24,443 bases of DNA from Treponema sp. (GTDB lineage: Bacteria; Spirochaetota; Spirochaetia; Treponematales; Treponemataceae), in assembly GCA_016290335.1 (NCBI GenBank), contig JAEETM010000051.1, positions 1 through 24,443 of the forward strand, given 5' to 3'. Positions 1-7,274 of this stretch are shown here, one piece after another. The number at the start of each line of letters is the position of its first letter. Position 1 is the stretch's first letter. The translations under genes and the position numbers were made by a program. Under the pieces are notes generated by a model. That model saw only the letters and a program-made list of their open reading frames with translations, searched no databases and was not told the DNA's origin.

Positions 1-973
1 CAACAACAGATTTCATAGGCATGGTGTATTTGGAATCTGCAAAACCAATGTGCTTCATGTCTTTGAATAAAACTTTGTAAACTGGTTTTGTGTGCTTAAG
101 GTAAACGCGGGCGGCGGCCTTTTCATTGTCCCGGCAGCTTATCTGCATAAAGGGCTTTGTCTGGGTATCATTGCTGTAGTCGCCAAAAAGAGCACCGTCA
201 ATATTTATGCCGCAGACAAAATCAGGATTGCGGGCACAAAGAGCATAGGCTGTGTTTCCTCCAAAGGAATGTCCGCTTGCTCCAACTCCTTTTGAAAAAT
301 CAATCAGGTCGGAAAGATTTTTCTTGGCGTAATCAAGGGCGGCTTCGTTATCAATTATCCATTCAGGAAGACGACCCATCATGTATTTGCAGTATTTTCT
401 CTGGGCCTGGTCAAACATGAGTGCAAGCTCCTGGTCGCCGGCTTTTGATTTTATGATTTTAAGCATTGCAAAAAGTCCGCCAAGCATAGGGTCATAAAGC
501 TTAGTATTTTTTTTGTCCGAAAGAAGCCAGCTGCCGGCATCAAACTCTGTACAAAGAGCCTCCAAGGAATGTGCTACAGAAATCACAACATAGCCGTGGC
601 TTGCAAGCTCTATACAAAGAAGTGAATTTCCTTCGCGGTAAGAATTGTAGCCGTGATTAAAAATAATTAACGGGAATTTCTGACCAGGAATGCGGGGTGC
701 ATTTGTGTAGCATTCGCTAAGATTGGCTTCTGGATTTTTGGTAAAATCCGGCGCAACATGAAAGGAAGCTTTAAAGCCCTTAATCATGTTTGGGGAAAGA
801 GCTGGTGTTTTTGGCAGCCCCTCTACACTTTCTTTTGTTACAGGATAATAAACTCGGGCAGCAATACTGCGCATTCCACCGGCGGGCAAAACTTCTTTTC
901 TGTGATCCTTGATTGTGTAAGTAAAAGTTCCGACCGCATACTGACCTGTTGGTTTTGGAAATTGTATTTTCAT
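1..973 (-). CDS. Alpha/beta hydrolase, PAF-acetylhydrolase-like (3' end outside window)
   Basis: I translated this frame directly; it is open for 324 codons from an ATG at 973 to the window edge, so the C-terminus is missing. An HGYN stretch near residue 107 fits the oxyanion-hole region of alpha/beta hydrolases. GHSFGG around Ser236 is a classic nucleophile elbow, NIDGA (Asp259) fits the acid, and MKHIGF (His308) fits the catalytic histidine. Order and spacing resemble the platelet-activating-factor acetylhydrolase/dienelactone hydrolase group, which hydrolyse short acyl esters. There is no signal peptide, so a cytoplasmic esterase is likely; the substrate is unknown. It has no Shine-Dalgarno sequence; the start lies 6 bases after a TATAAT box. 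It runs in the same direction as the methyltransferase upstream. Confidence 0.85.
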   Translation of the reverse strand, partial: MKIQFPKPTGQYAVGTFTYTIKDHRKEVLPAGGMRSIAARVYYPVTKESVEGLPKTPALSPNMIKGFKASFHVAPDFTKNPEANLSECYTNAPRIPGQKFPLIIFNHGYNSYREGNSLLCIELASHGYVVISVAHSLEALCTEFDAGSWLLSDKKNTKLYDPMLGGLFAMLKIIKSKAGDQELALMFDQAQRKYCKYMMGRLPEWIIDNEAALDYAKKNLSDLIDFSKGVGASGHSFGGNTAYALCARNPDFVCGINIDGALFGDYSNDTQTKPFMQISCRDNEKAAARVYLKHTKPVYKVLFKDMKHIGFADSKYTMPMKSVV

Positions 974-979
974 AAAAAT

Positions 980-1008
980 ATTATATACCAATTGTACAAA
1001 GCTTTCCA
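980..1008 (-). promoter_or_regulatory. Promoter of the hydrolase gene, apparently leaderless
   Basis: On the minus strand TGGAAA (1003-1008), a 17-base spacer and a perfect TATAAT (980-985) precede the ATG by exactly six bases. The predicted transcription start therefore coincides with the A of the ATG, leaving no room for a ribosome binding site, and none is present. Confidence 0.6.
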
Positions 1009-1040
1009 CGCAGGATGTAGCCGATTTTAAAGTCCGTCTT

Positions 1041-1865
1041 TTATTCCCTGCGCTGCCTTGTAACCTCGTACATCATAATTGATGCAGCACAACCTACATT
1101 AAAGGAAGTTGCATAGGATTTTTCATCCATTGGAATTGTACAAAGAACATCGCAGTATTCCTTAAAGGCTTTGTTTAAGCCCATGGTTTCGTTTCCAATC
1201 ATCAGGACAAGTGGACGGGTAAAATCAATTTCCTCAATCGATTTTTCTTTGTGTGCCGTCGAGCCTGCAACAATAAGGTCCGGATATTTTTCCCGAAGCT
1301 TGTCTATATAAGCATACAAATCATTATTATCTTCAATTCGGATTACAGGCATGTTGAAAAAAGACCCCATTGCAGAAACAACAACATCTGGATCATAAAG
1401 ATCTACTGCATGGCCTGTAATAATCAGCATGTCCGCTCCAAGAGAATCGCAAGAACGGATTATTGTACCAAGGTTGCCCTTATTTGAAGGACGGTCAAAA
1501 AGAACAATAAAAGGCGCTTTTGAAAGAGTAACATTTTCCAGCTTATCTTCGCGCATTTCAATTATTGCCATCAGCTCAGAGGTATCTTCTTTTCCACTTA
1601 AATCCTTCATCAACTCTGGGGTAAGCACAAAGTTTTCTTTAGTTTTTACACTGCTGATTGTGTCCTTTGCCCAGTCAGAAAGATTATTCTTGTCGTATAT
1701 AAAAGATTTGATGTTCCATTTGTTGGTAACAGCCTCCTTCAAGCTGCGCACTCCTTCTACCAGAAACTCATTGTATTTATACCGTTTGTTTCTGTTTGTT
1801 TTTAGAACCTCAAACTTCTGATACGTACTGTCCTTTGCAATAATCTTTGTTTCCTTCAATTTCAA
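1041..1865 (-). CDS. SpoU/TrmH-family RNA 2'-O-methyltransferase, TTG start
   Basis: A 274-residue SPOUT-class enzyme that should methylate a ribose 2'-OH in rRNA or tRNA using S-adenosylmethionine. The N-terminal third (YNEFLVEGVRSLKEA, residues 31-45) matches the substrate-binding domain of this family. The three SpoU motifs follow in order: NKGNLGTIIRSCDSLGAD (128-145, with Arg137), IGNETMGL (223-230) and IPMDEKSYATSFNVGCAAS (244-262), the knot that holds the cofactor. The usual SLNV of motif 3 reads TSFNV here. No ATG is available near the N-terminus: the frame is closed by TAA two codons before a TTG at 1865. A second TTG at 1859 lies about nine bases from AAGGA and is the likelier start. 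The exact RNA target cannot be told. Confidence 0.88.
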   Translation of the reverse strand: MKLKETKIIAKDSTYQKFEVLKTNRNKRYKYNEFLVEGVRSLKEAVTNKWNIKSFIYDKNNLSDWAKDTISSVKTKENFVLTPELMKDLSGKEDTSELMAIIEMREDKLENVTLSKAPFIVLFDRPSNKGNLGTIIRSCDSLGADMLIITGHAVDLYDPDVVVSAMGSFFNMPVIRIEDNNDLYAYIDKLREKYPDLIVAGSTAHKEKSIEEIDFTRPLVLMIGNETMGLNKAFKEYCDVLCTIPMDEKSYATSFNVGCAASIMMYEVTRQRRE

Positions 1866-1886
1866 CCGTCCTTACAAGGGTTCTCA

Positions 1887-2110
1887 TTATTTTCTAATAA
1901 CAACGCAATCCCCGGCATACTCACTGTACTTTTTAGATTTTCGTACGCCTTATGCCGATGGTTTCCGTCATTCAGTTCAAACTCACCGTTCACATTTGGT
2001 GGTGCTTGTATACCACATTTTACCGTCAAATACTCTGATTTTTGCCCCGATAACAGAAACTTCCCCATTACCTTCCGCAGAAATAGCAGAATTGGAACGC
2101 CTGCGTTACA
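1887..2110 (-). pseudogene. Remnant of a ParB/'DGNHR'-type gene in three frames
   Basis: The longest open frame (1862-2068) would give 68 residues ending at the TTG region of the methyltransferase gene. Its middle contains VNGEFELNDGNHRHKAYENL, which resembles the DGNHR signature of ParB-nuclease-like proteins. Upstream, a different frame reads ISAEGNGEVSVIGAKIRVFDG without interruption. Downstream, a third frame reads KKYSEYAGDCVVIRK and then stops (TAA at 1887-1889). These three pieces look like N-, middle and C-terminal parts of one gene broken by frameshifts and probably an internal deletion. An extended -10 (TGTTATACT on the minus strand, about 2133-2141) may be its old promoter, now serving the methyltransferase. 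An intact 68-residue protein is the alternative, but it lacks a well-spaced ribosome binding site. Confidence 0.45.
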
Positions 2111-2210
2111 ATTCTTCCTTTCTTAATAGTAGTATAACATATTTCCTGCGGTTTTTTATAAATTACGTAAACAAATTATAAAAAATCGTGCACGAAAAGT
2201 AAAATAACAT

Positions 2211-2239
2211 TTGTATGCAAGGTAGATTTTAATTATACT
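2211..2239 (+). promoter_or_regulatory. Promoter of the flotillin-luxS operon
   Basis: TTGTAT (2211-2216), a 17-base spacer and TATACT (2234-2239) match the sigma-70 consensus well. They are followed by a leader of about 45 bases with a GGGGG ribosome binding site before the flotillin ATG. Confidence 0.6.
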
Positions 2240-2290
2240 TTAACCGACAAGTTTTTTTGTCATCATTATCAAAACAAACAGGGGGATTTT

Positions 2291-3787
2291 ATGACACCTT
2301 TGATGATTGTATGCATTGCTGTGGCAGTTGTATTACTCTTTTTATTTCTTATCTCCTATAAGAAAGTTCCTAAAAACAGAATCGGTATTCGTGTTGGTCC
2401 TTTCGGTTCCAAAACGGTAACTGGTAAAGCGATTTTTGTAGTTCCCTTCTTACAAAGAATCGATTATATGACGCTTGAAAATATTCAGGTTGATTTTGTT
2501 TCTAAGGATTCTATCCCTACTCAGGATGCAATTAACATTAAGGTCGATGCGGTTGCAAACATTGCTGTTTCGCAGGACCCGGATACTATGAAAAAGGCAG
2601 CGGCTAAATTCATCGGTTATACAACATCGGACATTGCAATGGTAGTTACTCCTGTTTTGGAAGGTAATATCCGCGAAATTATCTCTCAGATTAAACTTAA
2701 AGATTTGATTCAGGGCGACAAAAAGGTTCTTGCAGAAAAGGTTGCCGAAAACGTAAAACCAAATCTTATAGACCTTGGTCTTGAACTTACAACTTTCAAT
2801 ATTCAGAACTTTAAGGACGACAACGGTGTAATCAACAATCTTGGTATTGAAAATACGGTCGCAATTTCAAAGGATGCGGCTAAAGCTAAGGCCGCGGCAG
2901 AAGCAGAGGTTAAGATTGCTCAGGCTCAGGCAGATAAAGATGCAAATGATGCAAGAGTTGCAGCAGAGCTTGAAATTGCTAAAAAACAGACTGATCTTGC
3001 CATTAAAAAGGCTTCTTTGCAGCTTCAGGCAGATACCGAAGCGGCTAAAGCTGAAGCAGCTAAGGGTATTGAAACTGAAAATCAGCGAAAAGTTTTGGAA
3101 ATAAAGGCTGCTGATGCAAATATTGCTAAACAGGAAAAACAGATTGAGATTCAGGAAAAAGCTGTTTCTATTAAGGAAAAGGCTCTGGATGCAGAAGTAA
3201 AGAAAACAGCTGAAGCCGAAAAGTTTGCTGCCCAGCAGAAAGCCGATGCCGATTTGTATTCACGCCAGAAAAAAGCCGAAGCGGAAGCATTTGAACTTCA
3301 AAAACAGGCAGAAGCAGAAGCTTACCAGAGACAGAAAAAAGCAGAAGCTGAAAAAATCGCTATGGAAAATGAGGCCGCCGGTAAAAAAGCACTTGCAGAA
3401 GCTGTTCAGGCTCAGGGTGAAGCAGAAGCTGCGGCAATCAAAGCTAAGCTTGTAGCAGAAGCAGACGGTATGCGCGAAAAGGCAGAAGCCCTCAAGGAAT
3501 ATGGCGATGCAGCTAAACAGCAGATGCAGCTCGATGCCCTTAAAGTATACTTTGAACAGCTTCCAAAAATTGCAGAGGCATCTGGAAAAGCATACCAGAA
3601 TGTCGACAAGATTTATATGTATGGCGGAGATTCTTCAAAGCTTACAAAAGATATAATGACAAATGTAACCCAAGTTTCTGAAAGTCTGGGCGAAACTCTC
3701 GGCCTGGATTTGAAATCTGTTCTTGGCAAGTTTATTGAAGGAAAAGTAAACAAGGCAGACAAACCTGCTGATGAAAACAAAAAATAG
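2291..3787 (+). CDS. Flotillin-like SPFH-domain membrane protein
   Basis: A 498-residue protein of the SPFH/flotillin (FloT, YuaG, YqiK) type, which oligomerises at the inner face of the membrane and organises microdomains. Residues 1-22 form one hydrophobic N-terminal segment. Residues 25-195 form the SPFH/PHB domain (RIGIRVGPFGSKTVTGKAI, then DAINIKVDAVANIAV). Residues 195-420 are a very long Ala/Glu/Lys coiled coil full of AEAEA-type repeats, characteristic of flotillins. The tail (LDALKVYFEQLPKIAEASGK) ends in a less ordered charged stretch. It starts with an ATG after GGGGG. It overlaps nothing and is followed nine bases later by luxS, so the two are almost certainly co-transcribed. No NfeD partner, common beside such genes, is seen in the window. 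Confidence 0.92.
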   Translation: MTPLMIVCIAVAVVLLFLFLISYKKVPKNRIGIRVGPFGSKTVTGKAIFVVPFLQRIDYMTLENIQVDFVSKDSIPTQDAINIKVDAVANIAVSQDPDTMKKAAAKFIGYTTSDIAMVVTPVLEGNIREIISQIKLKDLIQGDKKVLAEKVAENVKPNLIDLGLELTTFNIQNFKDDNGVINNLGIENTVAISKDAAKAKAAAEAEVKIAQAQADKDANDARVAAELEIAKKQTDLAIKKASLQLQADTEAAKAEAAKGIETENQRKVLEIKAADANIAKQEKQIEIQEKAVSIKEKALDAEVKKTAEAEKFAAQQKADADLYSRQKKAEAEAFELQKQAEAEAYQRQKKAEAEKIAMENEAAGKKALAEAVQAQGEAEAAAIKAKLVAEADGMREKAEALKEYGDAAKQQMQLDALKVYFEQLPKIAEASGKAYQNVDKIYMYGGDSSKLTKDIMTNVTQVSESLGETLGLDLKSVLGKFIEGKVNKADKPADENKK

Positions 3788-3796
3788 GAGTTTCTA

Positions 3797-4270
3797 ATGG
3801 ATTTAATACCAAGCTTTACCGTTGACCACACAAGACTTATGCCGGGAGTTTATATTTCCCGCGTTGATGATGTTGACGGCAACAAAATTACAACCTACGA
3901 CATCAGGCTGAAACGCCCTAACGTTGAGCCTTGCGCCGGTGTTGCAGCCATGCACACACTGGAGCATCTTATTGCCACTTACCTGCGCAACGATGCCGAA
4001 TGGAAGGATTCAATCATCTACTGGGGACCAATGGGCTGTCTTACAGGCTTCTACCTTATAATCAAAGGTCAGCAGCCATGCGAAACAATCGGCAAACTGA
4101 TGATTAAGGCCTTTGAGTTCGCCGCCAGCTTTAACGACAAAATCCCGGGCACTGAACCGGAAAACTGCGGAAACTATCTGCTCCACAATCTGCCAATGGC
4201 ACAGTACGAAGCAAAAAAATACGTAGAGGTTTTGAAAACTTCTCCGTGTTATGTATACCCGGCACAGTAG
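3797..4270 (+). CDS. luxS: S-ribosylhomocysteine lyase (LuxS)
   Basis: A 157-residue cytoplasmic metalloenzyme of normal length for LuxS. It cleaves S-ribosylhomocysteine to homocysteine and 4,5-dihydroxy-2,3-pentanedione, the AI-2 precursor, in the activated methyl cycle. The metal-binding HTLEH motif is present (His53, Glu56, His57), with the third ligand Cys125 in ENCGNYL and the catalytic Cys82 in GCLTGFY. All residues needed for activity are therefore conserved. An AGGAG ribosome binding site in the nine-base gap after the flotillin gene indicates one operon. The nucleosidase that normally supplies its substrate (Pfs/MTAN) is not in this window. A terminator follows directly. Confidence 0.97.
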   Translation: MDLIPSFTVDHTRLMPGVYISRVDDVDGNKITTYDIRLKRPNVEPCAGVAAMHTLEHLIATYLRNDAEWKDSIIYWGPMGCLTGFYLIIKGQQPCETIGKLMIKAFEFAASFNDKIPGTEPENCGNYLLHNLPMAQYEAKKYVEVLKTSPCYVYPAQ

Positions 4271-4274
4271 GTGA

Positions 4275-4306
4275 GTATTTTTCTGTGGTTGAAAAATGCT
4301 TTTTAT
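4275..4306 (+). terminator. Rho-independent terminator after luxS
   Basis: GTATTTTTC (4275-4283) pairs with GAAAAATGC (4291-4299) over nine positions including one G-U, with a seven-base loop, followed by TTTTTAT. It starts four bases after the luxS stop codon. The -35 box of pta lies inside its loop and 3' arm. Confidence 0.6.
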
Positions 4307-4317
4307 AGTTGTATTCT
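4289..4317 (+). promoter_or_regulatory. Promoter of pta, overlapping the luxS terminator
   Basis: TTGAAA (4289-4294), a 17-base spacer and TATTCT (4312-4317) lie about 36 bases before the ATG, with AGAGGA as ribosome binding site. The -35 hexamer is part of the preceding terminator hairpin, so the two signals share DNA. Confidence 0.55.
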
Positions 4318-4353
4318 ATAGAACATAATACTAATAAGATTTAAGAGGATAAT

Positions 4354-5385
4354 ATGACTTTTGTTGAAGATTTATTGAAAAAAGCAAAAGCTGCCGGTAA
4401 AACAATCGTTCTTTGCGAAGGCGAAGACAAACGAGTTGTTGAAGCAGCTTCTAAAATCACTAAAGAAGGAATTGCAAAAATCATTTTGATTGGAAGCGAT
4501 GAAGACATTAAAGCAAGCGGATGCAATGCAGATTTAACAGGAGTTACTATTGTTGACCCTGCAAAAGATGCAAATGCAGACAAATATGCAGAGCTTTTGT
4601 TTAAGGCTCGCGAAGGCAAAATCAACAAAAAAACAGGTGCACCAGAATATGCCGATGTTGCAGCTGCTAAAGCCGCAATTCTCAAGGACCACACAATGTA
4701 TGGTGCTTTGATTTTGAAGGCTGGCGATGCAGACGGTTTTGTTAGCGGTGCCTGCCACTCTACAGCAAATACCTTACGCCCAGGTTTACAGGTAATTAAA
4801 ACTGCTCCTGGCTTTAAGACAGTTTCAAGCTGCTTTATTATGGTTGCCCCGGAAGGCGGAAACAAATATGTTCCAGAGGGAGTTGCCGTATTTGGTGACT
4901 GTGCTATTAACATTGAACCAAGTGCAGAAGAACTTTGCGACATTGCTCTTGCTTCTGCAGATACAGCTAAGAAGATTGCCGGTATTGAACCACGTGTTGC
5001 AATGCTTTCATTCAGTACAAAAGGCAGCGGAAACGATGCCAAGTACTATGATACAGTTACAAAGGTTCAGCAGGCTACAGAGCTTGCAAAGGCAGCTGCC
5101 CCAGATTTAGCTTTGGATGGCGAGTTCCAGTTTGATGCCGCAGTTGCTCCAGAAGTTGGCGAACTTAAAGCTCCAGGCAGCAAGGTTGCAGGTCACGCAA
5201 ACACATTTATCTTCCCTAACATCAATGCCGGAAACATCGGTTACAAAATCTGCCAGAGAATGGGCGGCTGGATGGCTATCGGTCCAATCTGTCAGGGCTT
5301 TGCAAAACCTCTCAACGACTTAAGCCGCGGCTGCAACGTAGATGATATTGTTGCAACTGTAGCAGTAACTGCATTGCAAGCATAA
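4354..5385 (+). CDS. pta: Phosphate acetyltransferase
   Basis: A 343-residue protein of the short (single-domain) Pta type. It interconverts acetyl-CoA plus phosphate and acetyl phosphate plus CoA, feeding ATP formation by acetate kinase during fermentation. Family stretches are clear throughout: the N-terminal IVLCEGEDKRVVEAA, the central GFVSGACHSTANTLRPGLQV, the TKGSGNDAK loop that helps bind the phosphate side, and the C-terminal FPNINAGNIGYKICQRMGG. No regulatory N-terminal domain is present, as is usual outside enterobacteria. Acetate kinase is not adjacent in this window. It has its own promoter and ribosome binding site, and a strong terminator after the stop codon. A 233-codon open frame lies antisense to it and is not considered a gene. 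Confidence 0.96.
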   Translation: MTFVEDLLKKAKAAGKTIVLCEGEDKRVVEAASKITKEGIAKIILIGSDEDIKASGCNADLTGVTIVDPAKDANADKYAELLFKAREGKINKKTGAPEYADVAAAKAAILKDHTMYGALILKAGDADGFVSGACHSTANTLRPGLQVIKTAPGFKTVSSCFIMVAPEGGNKYVPEGVAVFGDCAINIEPSAEELCDIALASADTAKKIAGIEPRVAMLSFSTKGSGNDAKYYDTVTKVQQATELAKAAAPDLALDGEFQFDAAVAPEVGELKAPGSKVAGHANTFIFPNINAGNIGYKICQRMGGWMAIGPICQGFAKPLNDLSRGCNVDDIVATVAVTALQA

Positions 5386-5405
5386 AAGCAAAACTGCACA
5401 CATAT

Positions 5406-5441
5406 AAAAAAAGGTCATTCGCGAACGAATGACCTTTTTTT
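5406..5441 (+). terminator. Strong bidirectional terminator between pta and the lipoprotein gene
   Basis: AAGGTCATTCG pairs perfectly with CGAATGACCTT around a CGAA loop, with A-runs on the left and T-runs on the right. It can therefore end transcription from pta (plus) and from the convergent lipoprotein gene (minus), whose stop codon is 16 bases away. Confidence 0.9.
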
Positions 5442-5456
5442 ATGTGTTAAAGTTAT

Positions 5457-7181
5457 TTATTCGGTAACTTCATAGGTAGCTACAATTGTATTTGTTTGTT
5501 TTCCATCACTACCTAAAACTGGATTACCTGCAGCATCAAATTTTGGAGTAAGAATCTTAGCAGCAATAACATCATATTCTGTTCCTTTTACAGTAATTTT
5601 TGCAGGTATTGTGATTTCACCACTAAACAGACGTTTGTCAGTTGAAGTTAAATCTATAGTTGTACTATAACCAGAGACACCTTCCCGATACAATCCGACA
5701 AATACCTTTTCTGCATCTTTTGCAAGCTGAGCTTTGAAAGAGTAAGTCTGTCCACGTTTCAAAGTTAAATCAATTGGATTAACCGCAGACAACGGCTGAT
5801 AAAGTCTAACATATTTAGCAGAAGAAGCCTTAGCCGCATTAACTTTAAAACTACCAAGACTGGCTCCACTTGTTTCTCCATTATTAAGAAGGGTCATAGA
5901 TACTTTATACTCTCCTTCTTCCGGGAAACTGAATTTAACAGTATTCTGATTTTCTCCATATTCTATTATATGAGCATTATAAACTGCCGTAGATTTTTTC
6001 GAAACACTTACTAAAAGTTTCTGATTGTTATCCTTCATTTTATATGAGAAAGAATAAGTTCCATCAGAAGAAGCTGCTGGACCAGTAAGTTTTAATAATG
6101 GACTATTTTCTGCATTATCAATAGCATCAAAGAATCTAGCTTCGAAAGTTGGATAAGCCATAAAAGTGTCTGTGCTTATTGGGTTACTTGAAAACTGGTA
6201 TTTTGAATCTTCAGGAATATGTGACCATATAAATAATTCAGGTTTCAGGAACAAATAACCAGTTGAATAATCAAATTTAAATACTGTTTTCGAATTGTTA
6301 TTCTCATCTTTTACATTTACACCATATCCGGCATCCCAGGTACAATCAACAAGATATGATTCACCATCTACTTTTACGATATCCCAGGCATGAGTTTCGC
6401 CACTTTTTCCCCATCCAAAAATATATTCGCAAGGAATTCCCAAAACTTCACAGAACTTATTAAAACAAAGAGCATAACCCTGGCATACACCTTTTTTATT
6501 TTTTGTAACAGTCCAATAATCGTTTGGAGGCATAGGCTTTTGTTCAGCTCCTTCAATATCATATTCAATTGAACAGGCAATAAGGTCGTGAACCAATTTA
6601 AGCTTCATAAAATCATCAGTAGTGGTGTCATTGATTTTTGCACTTACATCTTCAATATACTTAAGAGGATCTGCGGCTCGGGTTGCTTCCAAGACTGAAT
6701 CATTCAACCATTCTGCAACAACATCTTCGGGTTTATTTGTACGATATTCATTTGCTTTAGTGTAAGAAGCCGGCTTTGTAATAGTCCCATATTTTTTTCC
6801 GCCTGTAACTTCATAGCGTTGACGTGTAACATATTCTCCATCTTCATCAGTAGTTCTAACACGTACTTCAACAGCCTGTGCTGAAATTCTTACTCTTCGT
6901 GCAAATTTACCAGTTGCCGAGTCCTTATAGATATACTCGTATTCAACTTCCTTTTCATCATCATAATAAGAAATCCTGATTCTATCCTCTGCATCGCTTT
7001 CAAGTTCAAAGTTATAAACTTTTCCAGCTTCAAGCACAGTTCCATCAGCAGGACTGATTGCTTTTATACGAGCAGCCGTATTTATCTTGTCAACTTTATT
7101 CAAAAAGTCGCAGCTAAAGAACAGCATTGTTGTGAATAATACAAATAATCCAATTTGTATTCGTTTAGCAAATAGTTTCAT
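5457..7181 (-). CDS. Lipoprotein with transglutaminase-like domain (paralogue 1)
   Basis: A 574-residue predicted lipoprotein. The signal peptide ends in LFFSC, giving lipidated Cys24. Residues 35-130 look like an Ig-type beta domain (SPADGTVLEAGKVYNFEL). Residues 185-290 form a transglutaminase-like core with an intact papain-type triad: Cys233 in KKGVCQGYALCFNKFCEVLG, His264 in GETHAWDIVK and Asp279 in SYLVDCTWDAG. Two further beta-rich segments follow (about 350-450 and 465-574). Such proteins (COG5279/CYK3-like) are usually cysteine peptidases or cross-linkers at the cell surface; substrate unknown. The ribosome binding site AGGAGA is well placed. The gene lies 93 bases downstream of its paralogue with a terminator-like hairpin between, so it depends on read-through or on an unrecognised promoter. 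Confidence 0.85.
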   Translation of the reverse strand: MKLFAKRIQIGLFVLFTTMLFFSCDFLNKVDKINTAARIKAISPADGTVLEAGKVYNFELESDAEDRIRISYYDDEKEVEYEYIYKDSATGKFARRVRISAQAVEVRVRTTDEDGEYVTRQRYEVTGGKKYGTITKPASYTKANEYRTNKPEDVVAEWLNDSVLEATRAADPLKYIEDVSAKINDTTTDDFMKLKLVHDLIACSIEYDIEGAEQKPMPPNDYWTVTKNKKGVCQGYALCFNKFCEVLGIPCEYIFGWGKSGETHAWDIVKVDGESYLVDCTWDAGYGVNVKDENNNSKTVFKFDYSTGYLFLKPELFIWSHIPEDSKYQFSSNPISTDTFMAYPTFEARFFDAIDNAENSPLLKLTGPAASSDGTYSFSYKMKDNNQKLLVSVSKKSTAVYNAHIIEYGENQNTVKFSFPEEGEYKVSMTLLNNGETSGASLGSFKVNAAKASSAKYVRLYQPLSAVNPIDLTLKRGQTYSFKAQLAKDAEKVFVGLYREGVSGYSTTIDLTSTDKRLFSGEITIPAKITVKGTEYDVIAAKILTPKFDAAGNPVLGSDGKQTNTIVATYEVTE

Positions 7182-7215
7182 AAAATCTCCTTTTTTTGTT
7201 TAGTGGTAATATTTG

Positions 7216-7253
7216 AAAAAAAACAAAGGGATGATTCGGATGAACCATCCCTT
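7216..7253 (-). terminator. Terminator between the two paralogous lipoprotein genes
   Basis: On the minus strand AAGGGATG pairs with CATCCCTT (7246-7253 with 7226-7233) around a 12-base loop, followed by TGTTTTTTTTC. It sits 22 bases past the stop codon of the upstream paralogue and could be partial, letting some transcription into the second gene. Confidence 0.7.
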
Positions 7254-7274
7254 CAAGTAATTACTTTACAGAAC

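Noticed and set aside
758..1030. 90-codon plus-strand frame
   Set aside because: Antisense to the start of the clearly coding hydrolase gene and without family resemblance.
4341..5042. 233-codon open frame antisense to pta
   Set aside because: It lies within a clear pta gene, mirrors its codon bias and resembles no protein family; long antisense frames are common opposite such genes.
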